Shown: positions 1 to 6,841 of the stretch, in pieces
How the letters are laid out: every line of letters starts with the position of its first letter
How positions within the stretch are numbered: position 1 is the stretch's first letter
Assembly: GCF_023502205.1 (NCBI RefSeq)
Contig: NZ_JAMFLG010000035.1
Location: 1 to 46,829, forward strand
From: Aquiflexum sp. TKW24L
Lineage (GTDB): Bacteria > Bacteroidota > Bacteroidia > Cytophagales > Cyclobacteriaceae
Direction of reading: 5' to 3'
DNA: 46,829 nt
Position numbers and translations under genes: made by a program
Notes under the pieces: generated by a model
Told to the model about the DNA's origin: nothing
The model's input: only the letters and a program-made list of their open reading frames with translations
Databases searched by the model: none

Positions 1-223
1 TTAAATTTTCTTATCTTAAGAAATTTCAGAATAAACTAACAATCCGTGAAACTGATACAAACTTAATTTCTGATTTTTTTAATTAATTAAAATTAATTAC
101 TAAAGACTACGAGATGAAAATTGCAGATAATAATAGGCCTTGACAATCGGTTAGTAAAAATTGCAGGTTTTCAAAAAAATAAAAAAATCGAAAGACTTTA
201 GTAGAGTTTCCATTCTATTAAAA
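1..223. other. AT-rich non-coding stretch
   Basis: I see no coding sequence, RNA gene or clear repeat here. It is very AT-rich, with homopolymer A runs near 170-190. It lies downstream of the S10 peptidase terminator and may hold the end of a neighbouring gene's regulatory region outside the window. Confidence 0.5.
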
Positions 224-256
224 AAAAGGCTGCTAAAAATGTTAACAGCCCCTTTT
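224..256 (-). terminator. Rho-independent terminator of the S10 peptidase gene
   Basis: On the minus strand a GGCTGTT/AGCAGCC imperfect stem with a short A/T loop is followed by a run of seven or more T. It begins 14 bases after the stop codon of the S10 peptidase gene, where a transcript end is expected. Confidence 0.7.
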
Positions 257-269
257 CTTCAAAAGAAAA

Positions 270-1775
270 TCAATTGGTAGTATCCTTGATAAAGTCAGCC
301 AAATCCTTCTTGAATTTTTGAAGAGATGGCATATGGGTATAGAACATATGGCCACCTTCATAATACGTCATGATGATGTTTTTTCTGATCTCGGGTCTGA
401 GGTTCATTTGGTCAATGGAATGTTCCACCCCGTAAAACACAGTAGCCAAATCATAGTAACCGTTCATCAGCAAGACTTTTACATTTGGATCTTTATTCAT
501 GGCATCCGCCATATCGATAGCCGTGTTGATTGAAATCATACTGCCCCAGCCTTCATTTCCGCTGTGAGACCAATCCCATTTAAATCCCGGTGAAGCATAA
601 GCGGATGTTTTGTAGGTTAATTTTTTACTAACTCCCAAGTCTCTATGGAAGTAGTCTAAGAAACCCGCTGTATATGCAGGAGAGATGGCATCACTTTGAG
701 GGTCGGTAATTGAAAATTGGTTTTGTGGTAAAGGATTGATTCCTGTGAATCTGGAATCCAATCTTCCCACGGTCATGCCCTCTTCTCTCAGCAATTCATT
801 GAAAAATTCACTTGCGGTCATTCTTAAATTGTTTCTATTCCAAGTTTCCTTGGAAACACCTGCATATTTTTCCATTTTTTCGGCCACATTGTTTCTTTCA
901 GCTTCAGTAAGCCTTCCTCCTTTAAACAATGCCGGTAAATATTCTTGTTCGGTGAATTTTCTCACTTCATCGACAAAAACTTCCAAGTTTGGGTTTTTGT
1001 TGGGAATCTTGTCATGGTACCAAGCAGTCGCCGCATAGGATGGGAAATGAACAAGGTAGGAAGTACTTTCTTGGACAGGAAAAGCCAATGACCTGATATC
1101 AAATACCGATGAAACCATGACCACTCCATTGAGGGCATAACCTTTGTCTAATAAATAGCTCATGACTCCGGCATTTCTAAATGTGCCGTAGCTTTCTCCC
1201 AAAAGGTATTTGGGTGACTGCAAGCGGTCATATTCTTTCAAAAACTGCATGATAAACAAGCTTGTGGCACGGATATCCTGATCTACTCCCCAAAAGTCTT
1301 TTCCTTCCGCTTTTCCAATCGGCATACTCAAACCTGTCCCGATAGGATCCATCATCACCACATCTGCGACATCGAGGATGGAAAAATCATTGTTGACCAA
1401 TTCATACGGGGCAGCTTTGGTATATCCGGGATCGTTGACGAAGATCCTTTTGGGCCCCATCACACCCATGTGAAGCCAATAGGAAGAGGACCCTGGGCCA
1501 CCGTTAAAAGAGAAAATAATCGGCCTTTTCGAAGGACCATCTTCCTTGAAATAAGCCGTGAAGCCGTGCAAAGCAATCGGTTCGTTGTTTTCATCCCGGA
1601 GTTGGAGTGTGCCGGCGCGTGTTTTAAGATTGTGGGTGGTACCGTTGATTTTTACGGTTTGGGTGGAGGTAAATACTTCTCCTTCCAGTATTGGTTTTTC
1701 AGCGGGTTTTTCTTGGGCAATTATTTGGAGAGAAAAGAGCAGGAAAACATAACAAAGTAAAATTGGCTTTTTCAT
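270..1775 (-). CDS. S10 family serine carboxypeptidase, exported
   Basis: A 501-residue secreted peptidase predicted to remove C-terminal residues from peptides in the periplasm or outside the cell. Residues 1-20 form a Sec signal peptide (MKK, hydrophobic core, then IIAQE). The S10 alpha/beta-hydrolase signature is clear: NGGPGSSS at 91-98 (oxyanion region), GESYG around the nucleophile Ser195, Asp442 in NGYYDLAT, and His476 in GGHMFY, so the catalytic triad is complete. Length fits bacterial S10 enzymes. It has its own terminator and lies 71 bases after a small regulatory-fold gene on the same strand, so co-transcription is possible. There is no type IX secretion C-terminal domain. The family is sure; the substrate is not known. 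Confidence 0.93.
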   Translation of the reverse strand: MKKPILLCYVFLLFSLQIIAQEKPAEKPILEGEVFTSTQTVKINGTTHNLKTRAGTLQLRDENNEPIALHGFTAYFKEDGPSKRPIIFSFNGGPGSSSYWLHMGVMGPKRIFVNDPGYTKAAPYELVNNDFSILDVADVVMMDPIGTGLSMPIGKAEGKDFWGVDQDIRATSLFIMQFLKEYDRLQSPKYLLGESYGTFRNAGVMSYLLDKGYALNGVVMVSSVFDIRSLAFPVQESTSYLVHFPSYAATAWYHDKIPNKNPNLEVFVDEVRKFTEQEYLPALFKGGRLTEAERNNVAEKMEKYAGVSKETWNRNNLRMTASEFFNELLREEGMTVGRLDSRFTGINPLPQNQFSITDPQSDAISPAYTAGFLDYFHRDLGVSKKLTYKTSAYASPGFKWDWSHSGNEGWGSMISINTAIDMADAMNKDPNVKVLLMNGYYDLATVFYGVEHSIDQMNLRPEIRKNIIMTYYEGGHMFYTHMPSLQKFKKDLADFIKDTTN

Positions 1776-1825
1776 ATTTTATCAGAATGATTGATGGTTA
1801 CAATATCAAGCAATCTAATTAATTT

Positions 1826-1833
1826 CAAAAGTA
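1826..1833 (-). promoter_or_regulatory. Possible -7 box upstream of the S10 peptidase
   Basis: Minus-strand TACTTTTG fits the Bacteroidota -7 consensus TAnnTTTG and lies about 50 bases before the S10 start codon, overlapping the 3' end of the preceding small gene. No -33 TTTG is seen at the usual 19-21 base spacing, so this is weak. Confidence 0.3.
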
Positions 1834-1846
1834 AATTTCAGCCCAA

Positions 1847-2086
1847 TTACTTAAAAATAATTTCATCGTTTTTAGCTTTGGGTTCAAGTAAATAATTTTT
1901 ACTCTTATCATTAAAAAATACACTGACTTTAAAAACTCCCTTTTCATCTACTTCTAAGGAAAATTCTCCATTCTTGGAGGTGATTGCTGCCATGTCATTC
2001 CAAGAGCCTGGCCCGTCTACGACCATTACTGTTGCTCCTTCTATCGGTGAACCGTCTTTTGCTAGTACTTTACCTTTTATTTCCAT
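1847..2086 (-). CDS. Stand-alone carboxypeptidase-regulatory-like (Ig-fold) domain protein
   Basis: A 79-residue protein that is essentially one carboxypeptidase regulatory-like domain. It opens with EIKGKVLAKDGSPIEGATV, the typical start of this beta-sandwich, and continues with a G-E-F-S-L strand. No signal peptide, lipobox or membrane segment is visible, so as written it would stay in the cytoplasm. This fold usually sits inside larger surface proteins such as SusC N-termini or M14 peptidases, and a solitary copy is less common. It follows the peptidase-inhibitor unit after an intervening terminator. Function is unknown; a binding or scaffold role is conjecture. Confidence 0.7.
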   Translation of the reverse strand: MEIKGKVLAKDGSPIEGATVMVVDGPGSWNDMAAITSKNGEFSLEVDEKGVFKVSVFFNDKSKNYLLEPKAKNDEIIFK

Positions 2087-2110
2087 TTTATATCAAAATT
2101 AGGAATTAAA

Positions 2111-2165
2111 TAAAAAAAGACCTCAAAGCATGAATTTTGGATTTCGTGTTTAAGGCCTTTTTTTA
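2111..2165 (-). terminator. Terminator closing the papain-chagasin-V8 unit
   Basis: The minus-strand transcript can form a long stem: an A run plus GGCCT pairs with AGGTC plus a T run, using two G-U wobbles, and ends in T7. The wobbles pair only in the minus-strand RNA, so it is oriented to stop transcripts leaving the V8-like peptidase gene. Confidence 0.7.
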
Positions 2166-2177
2166 TTGAATTTAAAT

Positions 2178-3161
2178 TTACATCCCTTGTTGTTTCCAGG
2201 CTTGGATATTGTCAAAAACTGCCTGGACTATTCTTGTTGCCGAATTACCTGAAGAGTGGCCGTTGGTGTGAATACCCACTGCATACCTTGAACTCCCATC
2301 CTTGTACCATACCGGAGAACCACTTTGTCCGCCCATGGTATCGATTTCGTAGGTGATAACCCTTGACGAAACGCCTTTCGTTACCCTAGAGTGAAACCAT
2401 TGCGTAGATCCCCCATCTTTATCTCCTGGATATCCGCTGAGGTTCAATGTCAGGCTTTTTAAGAAAGCATCATTCCTGATACCATACCCGAAGTACCCCA
2501 CAGTGTTGCCCAATTTAGCAGACAAAGGAAGAATTATCGCACCATAATCAAAGTTTCTGTCTTTGTTTTGTGTCCACCCTGTTACACTCCTAAATGTGCT
2601 AGAGGAAGCAGAGCCGTAGGGTCGCAAAGATCCATTTCTCCCCGGAATGACTTCAACACTTTGAGGCCAACCTCCTTCATTATGAAGGTAGATACAATGA
2701 CCGGCGGTGATCACCGTCCTCGGTCCAACAAACCATCCGGTTCCGATGTAGTTCTTCCCGGTTTTTGTCCGGATCAATAAGGAACAGATTGCCCTCCACG
2801 GGTAAGCTGTTGTCGGATTGATTCTGGTTCTATCATCTGCTCCAATGATTACTTCTAAAGCATCAGGACTTTTGAATTCATGGAATTCTTTGAGATCTTC
2901 AGGATAGCTTCCATACCAAGCGTCCAATTCAAATAATTCGGTTGATTGGCCAGAGGATGTTTCTACGCCTGACTCCTTTGATTCGGTCGAACCGGCAGCC
3001 ATTTCCTCTGTACCTTTACTTTCGGCCTCCACGGATTCGAGAGACATTCCTTGGAAAGAAGATTCCAATGACACTTTTTGATCATTGTCGTTGGAAACTG
3101 CACTATGGCTTTCCAATAATTCGTTTTCAGCTTTTGCTGTTTCTGCTACTTTTTTTTTCAT
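2178..3161 (-). CDS. V8-like (S1B) glutamyl endopeptidase-type serine peptidase with long acidic N-terminus
   Basis: A 327-residue trypsin-fold peptidase. The triad is visible: His155 in ITAGHC, Asp205 in FDYGAII and Ser280 in GGQSGSP. GIH at 296-298 near the C-terminus resembles the GIH of staphylococcal V8 protease, whose His contributes to Glu specificity. The catalytic domain starts near Val104 (VIIGADDRTRI) and is immediately preceded by Glu103. Residues 1-103 are rich in Glu and Ser and look like a disordered propeptide, so self-cleavage after Glu103 is an attractive inference. There is no Sec signal peptide (it starts MKKKVAETAKAE), lipobox or T9SS tail. It is the last gene of the unit, 50 bases after the chagasin gene. 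Confidence 0.88.
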   Translation of the reverse strand: MKKKVAETAKAENELLESHSAVSNDNDQKVSLESSFQGMSLESVEAESKGTEEMAAGSTESKESGVETSSGQSTELFELDAWYGSYPEDLKEFHEFKSPDALEVIIGADDRTRINPTTAYPWRAICSLLIRTKTGKNYIGTGWFVGPRTVITAGHCIYLHNEGGWPQSVEVIPGRNGSLRPYGSASSSTFRSVTGWTQNKDRNFDYGAIILPLSAKLGNTVGYFGYGIRNDAFLKSLTLNLSGYPGDKDGGSTQWFHSRVTKGVSSRVITYEIDTMGGQSGSPVWYKDGSSRYAVGIHTNGHSSGNSATRIVQAVFDNIQAWKQQGM

Positions 3162-3211
3162 GGTTTGTTTTGGTTTATATGTTTAAATTTGATTAGGATC
3201 TATTCATTTTG

Positions 3212-3538
3212 TCACTGCACGACCATTTCCAAAAATATTTTTTTCTCGGGAGGGTCCATTTCCCAAGGTCTTTTATAAATAATTTCAAGACAGCTAGTAC
3301 CGACATTTAAGGCATGCAATTGGAGGACTCTTTGGACAGGCCCACCAATTTTATCCATCAGTTGAATTGAGTTGGAATCTTCTGTCACTTTTAATAGAGT
3401 ATCATCTATTTCTGAGATTTCCCACGAAAAGCCGGTGCTTGGATTTTGGAGAAGTGTAATATTCAAATAATCACCCTTATTCAAAGTAACAGTCTGCCCA
3501 TGCCAATTTTCATTGATTTCCAATATCTTGTTCACCAT
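3212..3538 (-). CDS. Chagasin-like cysteine peptidase inhibitor (family I42)
   Basis: A 108-residue protein with the three loop motifs that chagasin-type inhibitors insert into the active-site cleft of papain-like peptidases: NPSTGF at 32-37, a Gly-Gly-containing loop near 65-66, and RPWE at 90-93. Length and beta-rich pattern match the family. Many bacterial I42 proteins are exported, but this one begins MVNKILEINENWHG and has no signal peptide. It lies between a papain-like peptidase gene (63-base gap) and a V8-like serine peptidase gene (50-base gap) on the same strand, so the neighbouring C1 peptidase is the obvious candidate target. The family call is strong; the pairing is inferred from gene order. 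Confidence 0.85.
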   Translation of the reverse strand: MVNKILEINENWHGQTVTLNKGDYLNITLLQNPSTGFSWEISEIDDTLLKVTEDSNSIQLMDKIGGPVQRVLQLHALNVGTSCLEIIYKRPWEMDPPEKKIFLEMVVQ

Positions 3539-3601
3539 GGGTTATTACATTTGGATTTATTTTGCTAATTTTCAAAACCTGGTTTTTATATTTTCATCCA
3601 A

Positions 3602-4474
3602 CTAAAATCCAAACGCCGCAGTCTCCACATAGCTCTTGTTGATTATACTCCACCAGTCTACTGCTAATCCCCTATTTACAAATTCATAAGGCAACCATCC
3701 AAATCCATTATCTCCCCAATTTGGTCCCCAAGAATTTTGGATCAGAATTGCACCTTTGGTTAGGGGAGAACCTGCGCGATTATGCTTGATTTCAATATTA
3801 TTATCATAGCCAACTGCCAAAACTGCATGTCCCCCCATACACCTGTCTGAAAGCAAGGGAAATGGAATCCTTCCGGTACTTCCTGCCTGATTAATAGAAT
3901 CATATACCGAAAATCCAAAAACAAGAGGGAGTCCTTTGGAAATGCTTTCCTTGACAGAGGTTAATAAATCTGATGTAGATTTACCGGGTGTATCCAGCCT
4001 AAAATAATTCAAAGCTGAAAAGTTCTTTGCTAATGAATACAGAAATGCTGTGGGTTCATCTTCATACTTACTGATGATGTAGGGATAAAATTGCTCCGGA
4101 GGTACACCAAACAAGGCCAAGGCCCCGATGGTAGTCCTGAGGTATGCCCCTCTGTCACCTTTCCAACCGAGCAGGTTTCTGGTACTTTTGTAGAGGAATA
4201 GCCTCGAAAAATCTAAATGCTTTCCATAGGCTTTTATTTCGAGGTATTCGATCAGACTGACAGCAGCCTGTGCTGTGCAAGACCCGATTGTCGATTGGTC
4301 ATGGACAGGAGAACAAAACTCCCTGAGGTCTACCTGAGAAGGAATGACCTTTTTTTTGGGTTTTTTGACTTTTGCCATCAAGTCAAATGCGGCTACGATG
4401 ACAGGGGTTTCTTCATTAAAATCCCTAAAATCAGGAAGGTCCTTTTGCCAACCAAAAGTGTATGGAGTTTCCAT
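3602..4474 (-). CDS. Papain-like cysteine peptidase (family C1)
   Basis: A 290-residue C1 peptidase. Gln60 and Cys66 lie in HDQSTIGSCTA, His216 in GGHAVLAVGYD and Asn247 in IQNSWGPNWGDNG, so the oxyanion residue and catalytic triad are all present. The N-terminal YTFGWQKDLPDFRDF segment is shared by a group of bacterial C1 peptidases that precede the mature domain with a short lead. A basic stretch (KVKKPKKK, 35-42) lies just before the VDLRE start of the mature domain and could be a processing site. No signal peptide is visible. It is the first gene of the papain-inhibitor-V8 unit and is transcribed divergently from ssb across a 439-base AT-rich spacer. Confidence 0.9.
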   Translation of the reverse strand: METPYTFGWQKDLPDFRDFNEETPVIVAAFDLMAKVKKPKKKVIPSQVDLREFCSPVHDQSTIGSCTAQAAVSLIEYLEIKAYGKHLDFSRLFLYKSTRNLLGWKGDRGAYLRTTIGALALFGVPPEQFYPYIISKYEDEPTAFLYSLAKNFSALNYFRLDTPGKSTSDLLTSVKESISKGLPLVFGFSVYDSINQAGSTGRIPFPLLSDRCMGGHAVLAVGYDNNIEIKHNRAGSPLTKGAILIQNSWGPNWGDNGFGWLPYEFVNRGLAVDWWSIINKSYVETAAFGF

Positions 4475-4913
4475 TTTGATAAAATTAAATTTATTATAAT
4501 GGTTATTCTAATCGATAAAATCCCGCCAATACGAGAACCAAAATACAAAAAACACCTGAGGCTAAATTTGAATAAATATTATAGCCATCCTTAAATTTAG
4601 ATAATAAATGATTGAAAATAAAACTTAAATACTTATTTTAAATACTTTTATACTAAAAATAAAGTAAATTTTAACTTTTAAAACAAGAATTTTTCTTTAA
4701 ATACAATTTATCAATTTGAATTTTGATCTCTTTCTTTTCAAAACAAATAATGGAATCAAACAATAATCAGGCTTTATGATATCCGTTTCAGAAACGGTTA
4801 TAATCGACTAGAAACGACAAAAAACCGACTAAGCCATTGTTCCCTGCCGACATTTGACTCATTGCCAAACAAAACCGGCAATATGTATTCTTTCAAAACC
4901 AAAACACAAAAAA
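4475..4913. other. AT-rich divergent intergenic region between C1 peptidase and ssb
   Basis: A 439-base spacer holding promoters for both directions. No convincing ORF or RNA gene is seen. It includes long A/T tracts (4600-4750) and, near the ssb side, a perfect palindrome followed by several CGACTA/GAAACG-type short repeats (4783-4832). Confidence 0.6.
4783..4797. promoter_or_regulatory. 15-base palindrome, candidate operator
   Basis: CCGTTTCAGAAACGG is a perfect inverted repeat with 7-base arms around a single central base. It is followed by partial echoes (AGAAACGA, ACCGACTA) within 35 bases. It lies about 117 bases before the ssb start and 309 bases before the C1 peptidase start, consistent with a dimeric repressor site. 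The regulator is unknown. Confidence 0.45.
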
Positions 4914-5261
4914 ATGAGCAACATGAGAAACAAGGTACAGCTGATCGGGAGATTGGGTGCCAAAGCAGAAACAAAACATTTTGATTCGGGAAAAGTAAAA
5001 GCCTCCTTCAGCCTTGCAACCAAGGATGTTTTCAAAAACTCCAAAGGTGAAAAAGTCGAGGAAACCACATGGCATAATATAATTGCTTGGGGAATTACCG
5101 CCGAAACTATCGAAAAATACACCGACAAAGGCTCTGAAATTGCCGTGGATGGAAAGCTCACCAACAGGTCTTATGAAGATAAAGACGGCAATAAGAAATA
5201 CATCACCGAGGTGGTGGCAGAAGAAGTGTTGTTGCTTGGAGAAAAAATTACATCGGCTTGA
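4914..5261 (+). CDS. ssb: Single-stranded DNA-binding protein, short form without acidic tail
   Basis: A 115-residue OB-fold protein that coats single-stranded DNA. The SSB pattern is clear: RNKVQLIGRLG at the start, then ASFSLATKD, TTWHNIIAWG, YTDKGSEIAVDGKL and ITEVVAEEVLLLG. I chose MSNMRNKV because the 20 upstream in-frame residues do not resemble SSBs. Unlike replicative SSBs it stops right after the OB fold (LLGEKITSA) and lacks the glycine-rich linker and the acidic DDDIPF-type tip that recruits partner proteins. It may be a secondary SSB. A strong terminator follows. Confidence 0.9.
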   Translation: MSNMRNKVQLIGRLGAKAETKHFDSGKVKASFSLATKDVFKNSKGEKVEETTWHNIIAWGITAETIEKYTDKGSEIAVDGKLTNRSYEDKDGNKKYITEVVAEEVLLLGEKITSA

Positions 5262-5273
5262 TCCTCACTTCAC

Positions 5274-5322
5274 CAAACAGCAATCCTATACTTAACATGG
5301 GATTGCTGTTTGATTTTTCTTG
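5274..5322 (+). terminator. Strong terminator after ssb
   Basis: CAAACAGCAATCC (5274-5286) pairs perfectly with GGATTGCTGTTTG (5300-5312), a 13-base-pair stem followed by a T-rich tail, starting 12 bases after the ssb stop codon. Confidence 0.88.
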
Positions 5323-5452
5323 TTCAAAATCAAATGACCTGCTTTTCTAATTTTATTTTGTAAGTATTTTTTCTTCAAAAATTTAAGCGATTGATAGTCA
5401 TGAACAATTCAAAAGAATTTGGGATTGTATTACAATGACGTCCAAATATGAG

Positions 5453-5460
5453 TAAATTTG
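5453..5460 (+). promoter_or_regulatory. Candidate -7 box of pfkA
   Basis: TAAATTTG matches the Bacteroidota TAnnTTTG -7 element and is 22 bases before the pfkA start codon, implying a short leader. No convincing -33 element is seen at standard spacing. Confidence 0.45.
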
Positions 5461-5482
5461 GTATTTGGTAAACCTATTAAAC

Positions 5483-6457
5483 ATGAAAAAAATAGCAGTA
5501 TACACATCGGGTGGTGATGCCCCGGGTATGAATGCCTGCATCAGGGCTGTAGTAAGAACAGCGATTTTTAGAGATTTGGAAGTATATGGCATTAGTTATG
5601 GTTACGATGGAATGATTAATGGCAACATCAAAAAGATGCAGTCCCATTCTGTAAGCAATATCATTCAACGTGGGGGGACTATTTTGAAGTCCGCGCGAAG
5701 TGAAGCATTCCGAACAAAAGAAGGCCGTACCAAAGCTTACGAACAACTGAAATCTTTTGGAATCGAAGGATTGGTAGCTATCGGAGGAGATGGCACTTTC
5801 ACAGGCGGGAAGATTTTTTTTGAAGAATTTGGCATTCCGATCATCGGTTGTCCCGGCACGATAGACAACGATATCTTTGGAACAGATTATACCATCGGAT
5901 TTGATACAGCTGTAAATACCGCATTGGATGCAATTGATAAAATCAGGGATACTGCAGCAGCGCACGATAGGATTTTCTTCATTGAGGTAATGGGAAGGGA
6001 CAGTGGCTATATCGCTGTGGAATGTGGTATTGGTGGAGGTGCTGAATTTGTGATGGTACCCGAAACATCCACTGACCTTAAAGCAGTAGTCAAATCCTTG
6101 AGCAATCTCCGGAAATCAAAGTCTTCAAGTATTATTGTAGTGGCTGAAGGTGATGATGAAGGCGGTGCAGAAGAAATCATGCAAAAAGTCAAGGCAAAGA
6201 TAAATGATCCGGATAAGGAATTTAAAGTCACTACTTTAGGCCATATTCAGCGAGGAGGAAGACCGACAGCACGGGACAGGGTATTGGCTTCCCGATGCGG
6301 TATGGCTGCTGTTGACGGATTGATCGCCGGAGAGTCAAATTGCATGGCAGGCGTAATGAATGGACAGGTTGTCTATACCCCATTTGCAGATTGTATTGGT
6401 AAAACCAAAGCGCTTACTGCTGACCATCTGAAATTAATCGAAATATTAAGTATTTAA
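5483..6457 (+). CDS. pfkA: ATP-dependent 6-phosphofructokinase
   Basis: A 324-residue enzyme that phosphorylates fructose 6-phosphate to fructose 1,6-bisphosphate, the committed step of glycolysis. The family motifs are in order: TSGGDAPGMN (ATP loop), GGDGTFTGG, PGTIDNDI with the catalytic Asp, MGRDSGYIA, and GHIQRGGRPTARDR near the C-terminus. The start was set at MKKIAVYTSGGD; six further upstream in-frame residues are not conserved in the family. Length (about 320) is typical of bacterial PfkA. It is followed six bases later by a small membrane-anchored protein gene. A second glycolytic gene, pyk, lies at 11.6 kb on the other strand. Confidence 0.96.
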   Translation: MKKIAVYTSGGDAPGMNACIRAVVRTAIFRDLEVYGISYGYDGMINGNIKKMQSHSVSNIIQRGGTILKSARSEAFRTKEGRTKAYEQLKSFGIEGLVAIGGDGTFTGGKIFFEEFGIPIIGCPGTIDNDIFGTDYTIGFDTAVNTALDAIDKIRDTAAAHDRIFFIEVMGRDSGYIAVECGIGGGAEFVMVPETSTDLKAVVKSLSNLRKSKSSSIIVVAEGDDEGGAEEIMQKVKAKINDPDKEFKVTTLGHIQRGGRPTARDRVLASRCGMAAVDGLIAGESNCMAGVMNGQVVYTPFADCIGKTKALTADHLKLIEILSI

Positions 6458-6463
6458 GAAAAC

Positions 6464-6835
6464 ATGGGGTATCTACCTATAATCATTACACTTTCAGGAT
6501 TTATTGGACTGTTTTTTTTGGTTGTCAATCAATCGATGATAGCTAAGAAAAAAGCGATTTTACAAATTCTTCAAGCTCTATTTGATAGTTTGGGAAAATC
6601 CGGTTCTACTCCCCAAAACCCAATCGATCTTCAGGCCAAAACCATCCATTACATTGATGGTGAATACCTGAGGGCAAAGTCAACCCTGAATGGTAAAACC
6701 CAATCATCTTTTGAAAAAGAAATCAGGCCTGTTTACCAATCTCTAAAAGTCACCATTTCACAATATAACAAACTGATCGGAAAGCGTCCTTATAGTTTTG
6801 TGGCAAAAGTGATGGGACACAAGCCTTTGGGTTAA
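6464..6835 (+). CDS. Small membrane-anchored protein, weakly LemA-like
   Basis: A 123-residue protein with one N-terminal hydrophobic segment (about residues 3-22, LPIIITLSGFIGLFFLVVNQ), then a charged helical region. The C-terminal YNKLIGKRPYSFVAKVMG resembles the end of LemA-family proteins, where YN residues precede a P-x-x-x-V-A segment, but the overall similarity by eye is weak. It starts 6 bases after pfkA and is probably co-transcribed. It converges on miaA with only 6 bases between the stop codons. Function unknown. Confidence 0.7.
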   Translation: MGYLPIIITLSGFIGLFFLVVNQSMIAKKKAILQILQALFDSLGKSGSTPQNPIDLQAKTIHYIDGEYLRAKSTLNGKTQSSFEKEIRPVYQSLKVTISQYNKLIGKRPYSFVAKVMGHKPLG

Positions 6836-6841
6836 TTTAAA

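Noticed and set aside
4600-4780. Possible replication origin because of the very AT-rich stretch next to ssb
   Set aside because: No DnaA-box cluster or origin-linked genes (dnaA, gidA, parA) are seen; AT-richness alone is common in spacers of this genome.
5477-5965. 162-residue minus-strand frame opposite pfkA
   Set aside because: Shadow frame; pfkA motifs are intact on the other strand.
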